DNA of 64,000 nucleotides from Hericium rajendrae (lineage: Eukaryota > Basidiomycota > Agaricomycetes > Russulales > Hericiaceae): NCBI GenBank assembly GCA_033439255.1, contig CM065881.1, forward strand, positions 1,240,001 through 1,304,000. Reading direction: 5' to 3'. This document shows, piece after piece, positions 21,101 through 30,857 of the stretch. The notes below the pieces were generated by a model, which saw only the letters and a program-made list of their open reading frames with translations, did no database searches and was not told where the DNA came from. The position numbers and the translations under genes are program-made. Every line of letters starts with the position of its first letter. Positions within the stretch are counted from its first letter, which is position 1.

Positions 21101-22908
21101 CGTTCCTGCTCGAGTTCGCCGCCCTCAAATTTGCCCTCGACAAATTCTCGGACGTTGTATGGGGCTTTCCGATCATCGTGGAGACGGACTGCCAGGCGCT
21201 GCGGGATGTGCTCCTCAGCGATGGGCTCAACGCGACTCACGCACGTTGGCGGGATGGGATCCTCGCTTACCAGATCATCAACGTACGCCATGTGCCTGGC
21301 AAACTTAACGTGGTCGCGGACGGTCTCAGCAGAAAAGGGGAGGGCATGCCAAAGAGCAACGGCGACGGCAGCGAATGGACCGTCAGCGAGGATTGGGAAG
21401 TCTCGCGCGGCCTCGTTAATGACGTTATGGCATTGTCCGTGGAGGCCGACCCCGTATCAACGGTCTTGCGTGATCGACTTAAAGCTGAGCCAGTGTTCAT
21501 GGAGGTCCTGGATGCGCTAACAGGGACTTTCAACCAGAGCACTCGGCTACGGGACAAAAAGAAGGCCAAGCACCATGCGTCGCAATACCTAATCCAAGAC
21601 GGACGCCTCTGGCGAATAACGGACGGGCGGGCAGTGCGCGGCAGACCGAAGCTGGACTGCGTCACACGGGAGGAAGCCAAGTTGCTCGCGTACGAGCAGC
21701 ACGTCACTGGCGGACACTGGGGGCGTGACAGCGTCAAGGTCGCCCTGATGGATCGCATCTGGAGCCCCGGCCTTGACAGGTCAATCATGGATGCGATACG
21801 GGAGTGCCCACAATGTAAGAACTTCGGCGCGCCGCACATACATGCTCTCCTCGAACCGATCACGCGGCGGCATGCATTCGAGCTGATCGTAGGAGACTAC
21901 TTGACGATGCCGAAGGGGAAAGGCGGGTATTACACCATCGGACTCTACCTTGATACCTTCTCCCAGCACATATGGGCCTTCAAGTTTGCATCCAGCGGCA
22001 CCGGGAAGACGACGGTTGACTCCCTGCGGCATATCTTTGCAGGCTTCATCGTACCCGAGGTGTTCATGTCTGATGGGGGTTCGCATTTCAAGTGCAAGCC
22101 CGTTCGCGAGTTCTGCGAGAGCTGGAAGGTCAAGCACCACGTCGTCGCAACCTATTCACCATGGGTTAATGGTCTCGTCGAGGGTGCTAACAAGATTTTG
22201 CTCCATGTCTTAGCGCGCCTAGCTGCACCCGGGCTTGGCGAGGATGAGTACGAGGCCATGGATGAGGCGGACATTCCAAAGCAATGGCCCGAGCACCTGG
22301 ACGAGGCCATACGTATTCTCAACAACCGCTTGCTACCGGCGTTGAAATACTCACCGAAAGAGCTCCTTTTCGGGTTGGTCTTGAACACGCCACCCTCATC
22401 ACTTGCGGAGGCCACATCCGTGCTGCGGACAGGCGACATTGACACGCAAATGGCTTACGTCGAACAACAACGCCTCGACGGGTACGCAGCCATCGTCGCT
22501 CATGCTCTACGTCGCAAGACGGCATTCGACAGCCAACTGCGCCAAAAGCACCCGGGTGAAGTTTTATTCTATCCTGGTCAACTGGTACAGATCTACCGCA
22601 GCGACTTGACTACCTCGCTCAAATCCGAGCGCAAAATCCTGCCCAAGTGGTCTGACCCCTGCCGCGTCTCGTACCAAATGCGGAACGCGTACATCCTAGA
22701 GACGACCGACGGCGCGCCGGTCACTGGCCCCATCAGCGCGAGGCGACTGCGCGCCTTCACACCGCGGGCAGGATCCTTATTGGAGGAGGCACAGCGGGTA
22801 TTCATGGAGCGGATCAGAGAGGAGGCAGAGCGGACAGCGCAGGCAGCGAGAGAGCCGGCGGAGGATGGCATGACGGAGGGTGAACAGGCAGCGGAGGTGG
22901 TATCTTGA
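18077..22908 (+). CDS. pol: Ty3/Gypsy Pol polyprotein (PR-RT-RNaseH-IN)
   Basis: Expressed by -1 frameshifting from gag; about 1,610 residues. The aspartic protease region has GLFDDGAM, with DDG in place of the usual D[TS]G. A 0.9-kb linker (about 18.8-19.6 kb) contains repeated RGSSSALPSREV units. Reverse transcriptase shows LRMPFGMTGAPASFAF and the catalytic LFVDDGG near 20452-20471. RNase H shows TSDGCQDG, an EFAAL helix and ETDCQAL. Integrase shows an HHCC finger (H...H...CPQC, near 21690-21815), then VGDYL, MSDGGSHF and NGLVEGAN, the D, D and E of the catalytic triad. The C-terminal segment with PGQLVQIYRSDL resembles the GPY/F type. No stop or frameshift is visible, so the element may still be active. 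The variant protease triad is its main oddity. Confidence 0.95.
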
Positions 22909-23023
22909 GGGGCCGTTGCAGGGTCAGTGAGGCGGACAGACGGGTTGGACAGGTCGGAGATTTAGGGTCGGATGGCTGGTTGGTTTCGGTCAGATGCAGG
23001 CGACGAGGGCGCCGCCACGTTTG

Positions 23024-23035
23024 ACGGGGGGATGA
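23024..23035 (+). promoter_or_regulatory. Polypurine tract of the Ty3/Gypsy element
   Basis: ACGGGGGGATGA directly precedes the 3' LTR, the expected place for plus-strand priming. Confidence 0.7.
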
Positions 23036-23199
23036 TGGAGTAGGGATAGAAGGGTCAGAGAGAGCGAGATAGAGGCGATTACGCCACTTCAGAGGGTGAT
23101 TAGTCAGCATAGATAGATATTCGCTGTCGACATGTATAGCAGACATCCTTCTACTACATCATATACCAAGTGAGAGTTCCTCCCTCTGGGACTACTCCA
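23036..23199 (+). repeat. 3' LTR of the Ty3/Gypsy element
   Basis: 164 bp, one mismatch to the 5' LTR. Followed by CCGG at 23200-23203, the second copy of the target sequence. Confidence 0.95.
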
Positions 23200-23767
23200 C
23201 CGGCAACTGGAGCTTGCGCATTTCCCTCATGATGATAGGGGTATTGAATGAGTATCGGAAGGAGGCGGCGGAACAGGTAGCCCGTCTTCATGACAGATTC
23301 GAAATTGATTCTCTAGTTAAGAAGGGCAGTTCGAAGGTCGGTAATTCCAACCACCTCTCGACTGTATCTCATTATTTGTCTGTTTGTAGATCTCTTGTGA
23401 TGGCTCACGTTCATGGGCCGTCATAATCGGCATCAATTCCTACGATCCAAAGAGCTCGCCAGGTCCTCTTGAAGGCCCGGTACATGATGCATCCTTGGTC
23501 CACCAGTTTTTCACGGATGACTTGAGGATACCTTACAGTCACATCACGCTCCTTACAACCGACCAAGATTGTCCACCTCATAGACAGCCCACTCGGCACA
23601 ACATTCTAAATTCCCTCTATGCTCTTTGGGACAATTCTCTGATCAAGCACAACGATGATATTGTCATCTACTTTGCTGGACACGGCACGAGATACTGCAC
23701 GCCCCGCAACTTGAGACCAGCTGGCGAGCAAGGAGGCTATATCGAAGCGCTCTGTCCCGTCGACCGC
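23200..23767 (+). pseudogene. Broken caspase-like gene, segment 2 (start of caspase fold)
   Basis: Resumes the frame after the Gypsy element (NWSLRISLMMIGVLNEYR), runs to an intron at 23337-23389, then enters the caspase fold with SRSWAVIIGINSY. The catalytic His motif IYFAGHGTRY is intact. It stops at EALCPVDR, where a second insertion starts at 23768, after (A)CCGC. Confidence 0.85.
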
Positions 23768-26279
23768 TGTCGCGCCCAAAACCCGTTTTGAGCATTGACA
23801 TGATCGATTTTAGCAAACTCAACAGCCCCAGAGATTGGCAAAGATCGAAAGACCGATCAGCAAGTACCAAGAAATTGATGAGAGCCTAGACTCAGGGCTT
23901 CGAATTGATTACCGTTAAGCGCGTAGCTAGACGCTCAAGATCTGGCAACGCTCGATCATTAGGCGAAAGCCATATTAGAGTAGCATGCAAACACGAGACT
24001 TTGTTTGCTGGCAACGATGTTCAACTGCCTCAATCCTCGCCGCACATCCTCTGACTCATACCTATTTTCCCTGGTGCTCAATCAGACCTTCGACCAGTCA
24101 CCAGCAGAAGTCCGAGTCACCCGCGAATTTACGCGCTCACCAAATCGGGGCAGCTCAGGCGATCAGCTGCCTCAGTATTTTCCACGCACGTCCATTGCTA
24201 GCAATGCATCGATCTCTGCAGTGTGTTGCAGGTCAGGCAGCGCAGCCCCTCCAGATTATGATTCCCTATACCGTCGTCTCTCAGTACGGGCACACCAATC
24301 CTCCCTCCTGCATCCATGGTTCGTCACTAAGCGCCCCACGCTCTTCATTCGTCAAGGCCAGCTTGTCGAGCTTGCGCTCGAACATGGCGAGACCACTATC
24401 ATTACTCGTGCCCGCATCGCCTCCATCCTCTACATTGGCGCAACATGGACCCACTTCTGCGCTGAGCGCGAAGATGCAGTAGGAAGTGAGGTCACCGAAC
24501 TCAAGCTGATCGTACCTCGTATATGGAGCCAACTCCCTCGCACTCTCCCCATTCGCGACTTCTTCCGCCGTCGACCTCGGGTTGACACACATGAGCCCTT
24601 CGACCCAGCCGGTGACAGGCAGGTTGCCGCTCACTCGTTCATCGTTCCCGTCCACCTGGAGGATGAGGAGGAGAGGGTGGTTGAGGCATACAAGCGGAGG
24701 ACGTGCAAAGTGGCAATTTTGACAGGACGTAGCAGGTATGTCCTGTGATCTTAGTCGTTGGATGCGGACTCTTTCATCTAGTCAAGCCCACATTCATTCA
24801 TACTCTCGTACTATGCTCTTGCTGTTTCTTTATGCTATCAATCTTTGCTATTGCTCCATGATTATCTGCCAACTATTCCATCTCATTTATCTTCGCGCGC
24901 ACTCCACCCGTCGCTTCTGCATTATTTGCCACCATTTTCCCCTGCATATCGCCGTAAACTTCATCATTGTTCACCTCATTACGGTAGATTATTGCATCTC
25001 GCGTGGCTTGTACAGCTACGAGCTTTGGGCCACTTACTACTTGGAAGGCTACAAAAGATGCGCATATATTACGATTCCCGCAGAGCTCAGGATAGACTAT
25101 TTGATGATTGGAAAAATGCACTCATTCCTGAAAAATATTCAGCCCAGCTCTGAAAGACTCCGGAAATTCAGAGAATGATCCGGAAACTTCTATCCACTTA
25201 GTAAGGCATTTGCCAAGGCATTAATAAGCCTGCAATGACTCAACACCTGCTCTCTGTCATCCCAATTACTCAGTCCAGCCAAATATAAGCGCACAGCCTC
25301 ATGGAGCTTACCAATCATTACCAATCACATGCTTGGCTTACTCAGACACCCATTACCAAGCAGAATTTGGCTTATTAAGGCAGAAAGGTAGTATTACTAA
25401 GGAAGGAAACAGATTACAGAGCATGTTCTGCCTTACGAAGCAGCTTATTAATCGTAGAAAAATGTAGTCCGGAAATTAAGTAGCTACAAATTTAGTAGTT
25501 AGTTCCCACAGTAGCATAGACCATGTACATATTTGGAATCTCTTTCCCACGGTCTCAGGGGTATATAAAGGCCCTGAAATCGACCGGAACAGGAGGCCAC
25601 ATTAACCACCCCAATCCACCCCAGTTCTCAGCTTCTATTATTTCAGTCCATTCCCTACCGTGGGAATATTTTCGCTTTCAGTCCCCTAGCGTGGGAATAT
25701 CCTTGTTTGATTACCTAAGCCAGTTCTTGGAGCAACGGCTCAGACTGCAGTAACTCAGTGTTTCATCTCACAGCCCTAATCATCCTCATCAGCCTATCTC
25801 GTTAGTCAGTAACAGGTAAAATCCCACAGGGGATAAGTTTATCTTTGTTCATCCATTGTTGCATCTAGTCTAGTCTTGCCAGACAGCTAGAAGCCTGCTA
25901 AAAAGCTTAGTCAAAATTCTTAGATCATACCAATTCTCAGTTCTAGCCAGCCTCGAGTCTCGACAACAGTTACCCAACATCCAGATCATCAAGTCAGCCA
26001 AGGTTGAAGCCACTATAGGCATTCCCCTAAAATTCGGAGTATATTTCTGTTTGTTTGTATTTGTTTGCTCAAGTCTTGCACAGCTTAGAATAAACATAAC
26101 CACCTCCTAAACTCAGTCAAACAGTCCACCGTCAGCAAGAAAAGGGTATAGTATCCTACATTTTTACCTCTCCTGAACAACTAGGTACATCCGGGAAAGT
26201 AGGAAAACCTGATCGTATCTAGGATAGTGTGTTACTGAGGTATACCAACATTACTTCGGAACCCATCATCGTCACGACA
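23768..26279. mobile_element. 2.5-kb TG...CA insertion, LTR-like, class uncertain
   Basis: Starts TGTCGCGCCC and ends CGTCACGACA, with TGTCG/CGACA inverted ends, and is flanked by CCGC (or ACCGC) on both sides: 23764-23767 and 26280-26283. Removing it and one target copy restores the caspase reading frame exactly. TG...CA ends and a 4-5 bp target copy are typical of LTR elements, and a TATA-like GGTATATAAAGGCCC lies near 25558-25572. I do not find the start sequence repeated near the right end, so it could be a very long solo LTR or a non-autonomous derivative. The sequence CGTGGGAATAT occurs twice near 25660-25710. Confidence 0.7.
24017..24748 (+). CDS. Hypothetical frame inside the 2.5-kb insertion
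   Basis: A 244-codon open frame from the ATG at 24017. It contains Arg-rich and Ser-rich stretches, then LFIRQGQLVELALEHGETT and HLEDEEERVVEAYKRRT. I do not recognise the family, and no Gag knuckle or enzyme motif is visible. It could be a captured host fragment or chance; its length in a region otherwise rich in stops is the only support. Confidence 0.3.
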   Translation: MFNCLNPRRTSSDSYLFSLVLNQTFDQSPAEVRVTREFTRSPNRGSSGDQLPQYFPRTSIASNASISAVCCRSGSAAPPDYDSLYRRLSVRAHQSSLLHPWFVTKRPTLFIRQGQLVELALEHGETTIITRARIASILYIGATWTHFCAEREDAVGSEVTELKLIVPRIWSQLPRTLPIRDFFRRRPRVDTHEPFDPAGDRQVAAHSFIVPVHLEDEEERVVEAYKRRTCKVAILTGRSRYVL

Positions 26280-26816
26280 CCGCGGCAGCAACGTCCCGGA
26301 CATCAGCGACAGAGAGCTGAACGTCATAATCCGGGAGATCAAGGAGGTGAAGGGTCCAAACATCTTCCTGATTCTTGACGCCTGCTACTCGGGTGGCATG
26401 GCTCGCGGGGACGTCACGCTAGAGACATACCGCGCAGTGCGAAGCGCTGCTCCTTTGCAATTGCCAGAGCCTCGGGTCCAACTGGAGAGAATGTTGCGCG
26501 CTGCAGATGAACACCCACGCAAGAAGTCGGCGACACTTGTGTTTTCTTCGAGCTACAAGCTGGATCCGTCTGCATGCATCGTCATGGCGGCCTGCAGAAG
26601 TGACGAGCAGGCATGCGAGCAAGTCATGGGCCCTGCAGACGAGGTTTACGGCGTCTTTACCTACTTACTCGTTGGCTCGCTGAAGTCGTGTTACAAGGGA
26701 AGCCGGACCACTACGCTGACATCGAGGAGCAGGTCGCAGCTTTGCTCCGCTATCCTTTGGGGCCGGGAATTCGCCAGCACCCACACTTCTTGGGAGAGAG
26801 GAAGGGCCTCAGGCTC
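26280..26816 (+). pseudogene. Broken caspase-like gene, segment 3 (catalytic Cys region)
   Basis: Continues the fold with NVPDISDRELNVIIREI and the nucleophile motif FLILDACYSGGMARG (Tyr instead of the usual His after the Cys). One base is missing near 26711-26712: SRTTT breaks the frame, and the family sequence resumes in another frame as YADIEEQVAALL. It ends at AGG CTC, where a third element begins at 26817. Confidence 0.85.
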
Positions 26817-27657
26817 ATCAGGAAAAACCGCAAATCCATCAAACACGCTTACCGATCATCAGAAGTTTGATGGGTGCTACTGATGTCAGATTAGCGCTAC
26901 TGATCTAGACTTAGTGATGTAATAGAAGAATCATGACCACTGTAATTTAGCCGTAGCTTCTGTAGCACGTAATTATGCAAGGCACATTTTGATCAAGGAA
27001 TCTGTAGACATCATCTACCTGCTGTAGCTATGATGCGCCTGCTGTAGCTGCGGTAGACAACGTATTAACATGCATTATATCATTGACTTTAACTATTCTA
27101 TGATTCTTATGTACATATACCATTAGTTAGCAACATAAATATGATATATATGATCAACTCTTATAAGTTTACTTAAGACTGTATAGAGTTGAGTGTTGCC
27201 GCATTGTGTGAGCAGCAGGACAAAGAATGTTGCCCAAATATGGGCATGATTTGTCGTCTCAAGTGTGGCTGTACTGGAGCGCTGCGACTCAACAAGTTGA
27301 AACATTGAAGTCCTGTCTCAAGGTAAGTTCACAGTATGTATTGATACTAATGCATATGGAATTATAGGTTCTACTATTGCCCTTGCCTCTGGGCTTTGTA
27401 TCTGGGCCTTGGCTCCAAAAAAAAGGTTCTAATAGGTACGTCAAATAATCTTCTGAATCATAGCACAAATGTGTCTCTCCAGACCTCAAACCTTTGTCGA
27501 TTTGCATGATCTTGGCGTCGTTCGAATCGTGCTGATCGTAGCTTTCGAACGAGCCCACATGCGAGGCATTTGGATAAGTATTAGGTGAGTTACCTGCCTT
27601 ATTCTGATAGGTACTTACTGATAGCAGGATCTTGGCATAGCGCAACGAGCAGGGCAT

Positions 27658-27732
27658 GGATCGGCTCGTATATAGGCTTGTTCGAACGCTATGATTCATA
27701 GCTTTCGAACAAGCCTACATACGAGTCGATCC
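27658..27732. repeat. 75-bp near-perfect hairpin
   Basis: Arms of 37 bp (27658-27694 and 27696-27732) around a single central base, with three mismatched positions of which one is a possible G-T pair. The arm contains GGCTTGTTCGAA, and the other strand TTTCGAACAAGCC, a motif seen again nearby and in the 48-51 kb element. Confidence 0.85.
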
Positions 27733-28315
27733 AACCAGCCGTTGCTCCGCAGCAAGACATTCTCTCCTTCTGGTAAGGCAAAATTCACCTTTTAGCGAAT
27801 TTGTCATATCTCAATCAATACAGTACGTATCAACGACGTTTTAACAGTTTTGGAGAGCGCTGATTTATACCTTTCCAATAAGCCTACATACACATCGATA
27901 GGACCAGGTAGCGCCACGAAACAGCAAGATCTCCTGGATGATGTGGCAAATCGTGTTTTTGCCATATCTTGGGATGTATTGTACATATCACAGCTCTCTT
28001 AGGCTCGGCGGAAAGTTCTAATTTGTAGCTTTCAGATAAGCCCTCATGCGTCCATATTGGTGGACATTTCATTGCGCAAGGGACAAACTTGTCCCATCAT
28101 CCCCCCTCCTAGGCGAGTTTTTTTTTTCACTTTCTCAAATCTCCATCATTTTCTATGATCTTAGGCTTATTTTGCTCACACAATACAGGGCTTTCATTTT
28201 ATTATATTAATCAGGTAAGTACTGGATGTGTGGTACTGCAATATTGATACCTATGATTTCTTAGGTGTCACCTTGGAGGTTCCCACGCCCTCGGCAGAGC
28301 GGCACAGAGCAGGAC

Positions 28316-28349
28316 GAAGAATCTTGCCCAAATTTGGGCAAGATTCTTC
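28316..28349. repeat. Perfect 34-bp palindrome
   Basis: GAAGAATCTTGCCCAAA at 28316-28332 is followed at once by its exact reverse complement. A diverged version (AAAGAATGTTGCCCAAAT) lies near 27213-27245, so the sequence around it is repeated within the same element. Confidence 0.9.
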
Positions 28350-28479
28350 ATCACGCGGAGAGGGCACACGGTGCAGTGCAGTGCATGGGTGAGGCGTGAC
28401 GTGGCATGATGCGGGAGAGGCAGGGGGTGAGCATGGTGTGGCATGCAAGCACAGGATGGGCGTGGGGTGGTAGGTGACA

Positions 28480-28590
28480 TGACACATTGGTGGGTGGCGA
28501 GGGGCATGCGGTAGGCAGTGCGACACATTGGTGGGTGGTACGACACATCAATGGGTGGTGCGATGCATCGGTGGGTGGCACGACACACAC
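28480..28590. repeat. Degenerate minisatellite, about 20-bp unit
   Basis: Units like CGACACATTGGTGGGTGGTA recur four to five times with substitutions. Surrounding sequence (28370-28620) is GTGG/CATG-rich. No coding sense is apparent. Confidence 0.7.
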
Positions 28591-29903
28591 GATAAGTGGG
28601 AGAGGCATGTGGTGGTGATGTCGAGGGGGGGCCAAAGCAGGAGGGAGCAGCGACGGGAAGTGACTCGAAGGGACAGGGAAAGAAATTGAGAGTATCACTC
28701 GAATAAGCGATACTCTCAGTGTTAGCACAAATAAACAAAGAGATTTTTTTTTTTACTTACCTGCCAGGCCCTCATCATCCTATAACTGTCCACCGGTGTT
28801 TGATTCCACACAAAAGGGGGAGAAAGGAAGAAGGAGAGGAGAGATGGGAGGGGAGTTGATGGTAGCAGCTGCGAGAAACTTCAATGTGTGTCAAGTCATT
28901 TAACCAATGAATATGTGCGAGTTTGAAAGTTTGTAATGTAGTAAATCAAATAAAATCAGGATAAATCTGAAAAAACAACAGTAGCTATATTTCATTAGTT
29001 TAATTCATTTGAATGATGAAACTATCTAGCTATTATACTATAAGCTATTGGAAAGCGACATGAACTTAGTGAAGTCTGCCGTCTTGGTCTCTGATGCAGC
29101 ACCCGGCAGTACCCGAGCCGGGTTGCAACAGCTGCATTTCGGGCTCCGCTCGTGATGTCTATATAAGGCATGCATGACGCGCAACCTCTCTTTCTTTCCA
29201 ACCCCCATCATCTCTTCTGTCATTGACTCAAGCTTTTGCATGGTGAGTCTTCCTTTTCTTATGTCTAGTAATCTTTGTGCTTATGTCTTACCCTTACTAT
29301 GGGTGTATACATTTTCGCTTTTTTTAAAATTTTGGTAAGTCGCTTTTAGTCTTCGATGCTTCACTCACTAGCTTTTACTACTTGTTAGATATTGCTTTTT
29401 TTTGTGATGTACGTAAGTGTTCATTTGAACCTTTTGTGATGACCTTTATTAATGTTTGTTTGTCTTACAGTCTCTATACTTTTGAATCCTCTCATAGTAT
29501 AGCCTCTTATAGTACCATGTATTTGCTAGTCAATAAATTTTGATTGTTGTTTGATTAAATCCTTATGAACTGCATAAATTTTTTTATTGACTTGGATGTT
29601 ATATTGAGTGGTCAAGACCTGCAAATATAACAGACTGTATATGTGCAATAAATCTATTGTAGCATGTATGGACTACTGTAGTTGTGGTAGCACATTATAG
29701 CATTTGTAGAAGATTGCACATTTTGAGAACTTGACTTGTCTACAATAGCAAACCTGTACTACAGTGAACTACAGTAGACAATATCTGTCTACTGTAGGTA
29801 CAAAAAATAAGAAGAGTCCTACAGACACTATGTCAACTACTCTGGCTACTGTAGCTACTGTAGCCAACGGTAGTTCACGATAGTACATACGGTTTTTCCA
29901 GAT

Positions 29904-30459
29904 GCTCTGGTACCTCATTGACAAGTGGTCGCCGGAGCAGCATTCCATGGCGTCTGTATGGGGATTAGTCATGGGCTTGAGAAGTAGCTTGTGTCGCGTG
30001 CACCAGCCGCATGTCCAGCCGCATCCCCTGCCACGCCTCCCGCCGCACCTCCCGCCGCCCGTCTGCAGCTTCTGCCAAGCGGCACGCAAGGCCTTCGACG
30101 CACTTGAGGCAGAGGTCGACTTCTCCGTGGCATTGCATCCTGAGCTCCGGCCTATCCAGGCGGAGCTGCACCAGGTGCGGGCGGCGCGGTCCGTGTCGAC
30201 GACTCGAACGGTGACGATGGATTCGCATGTGGCAGGCCGCCAGCCCGCTGATAGGAACCTGCACAAGCCGTCCAGTCTGCAGAGTCTCAAGGCTGATGCG
30301 TTGGGCTGGGTCCTCGTCGAGTCAGATCTTTGCCACTTGGAGCAAGCGTTTCGGCCGGTTCATACGAAGCACTTGCATGCGCAGGTGCAGCATCTCGTAC
30401 GAGCTGCTCTGAGGTGGGTTCACAAGTGCCGGAGCAGCGAGACTCTAGAGACGGCGTAG
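29904..30459 (+). pseudogene. Broken caspase-like gene, segment 4 (C-terminal module)
   Basis: Restores LWYLIDKW at the junction and runs to a TAG ending at 30459. It carries a version of the family C-terminal module: SLCRVHQPH, a Pro/His-rich spacer and VCSFCQAARKAFDAL. The end converges on the minus-strand caspase-like gene whose stop is at 30858. Confidence 0.8.
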
Positions 30460-30857
30460 ACAACTTGCGTGCTAGTATTTTCTCGATGTTCGTAGACGCG
30501 TGATTGGAGAATATGATGTATGCGGTATGTTTCAAGTCGTGTGCTTGTTGAGCGACAGGCAAGTCCAAACGACCAGACTGCAGTAAGCAATAGTCTAGGA
30601 CAGCACGTCCAATCTGTCCACTGTAGCCTTCGCCGATGACCAACGATCTAGTACTTCAAACAGCGATCCGATGTCAGTTCACATCTGTGTATGCGTAAAT
30701 CTTAACAACTCGCCATATTTACAGGGTATTACAAGAAGATCAGACAAATATCTACAACTCGTTCCTACACCACCAACATAAATATCCAACGGAATAAACA
30801 AAAATGTCAGCAGCAGGATCGCTCGCCATCCACAGGGTATCCCACAAGCGCACCCAC

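Larger units (their letters stand above)
15672..23199 (+). mobile_element. Young full-length Ty3/Gypsy LTR retrotransposon
   Basis: A 7.5-kb element with two 164-bp LTRs, a gag frame with a zinc knuckle and a pol frame in the order protease, reverse transcriptase, RNase H, integrase (Ty3/Gypsy order). The LTRs begin TGGAGTAG and end CTACTCCA. The flanks share CCGG, or ACCGG if the terminal A is counted as target. The two LTRs differ at one base, so insertion was recent. It interrupts exon 2 of a caspase-like gene. Confidence 0.95.
26817..29903. mobile_element. 3.1-kb terminal-inverted-repeat element, 4-bp target GCTC
   Basis: Left end ATCAGGAAAAACCG and right end CGGTTTTTCCAGAT are inverted copies with one mismatch. 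GCTC flanks both sides (26813-26816 and 29904-29907), and its removal restores the R-L-W-Y codons of the caspase C-terminus. Subterminal regions contain many CTACTGTAG/GTAGCTAC-type motifs (26880-27080 and 29640-29880), as in DNA transposons. No transposase frame is visible, so it is non-autonomous. The 4-bp target and TIR do not let me name a superfamily. Confidence 0.75.

Noticed and set aside
23214-23426. Separate small gene after the Gypsy element
   Set aside because: It is the continuation of the interrupted caspase-like gene, in the same frame as 15671.
29902-30459. Independent 185-residue gene starting at ATG 29902
   Set aside because: The ATG is formed by the end of the TIR element; the frame is the C-terminal module of the broken caspase-like gene.
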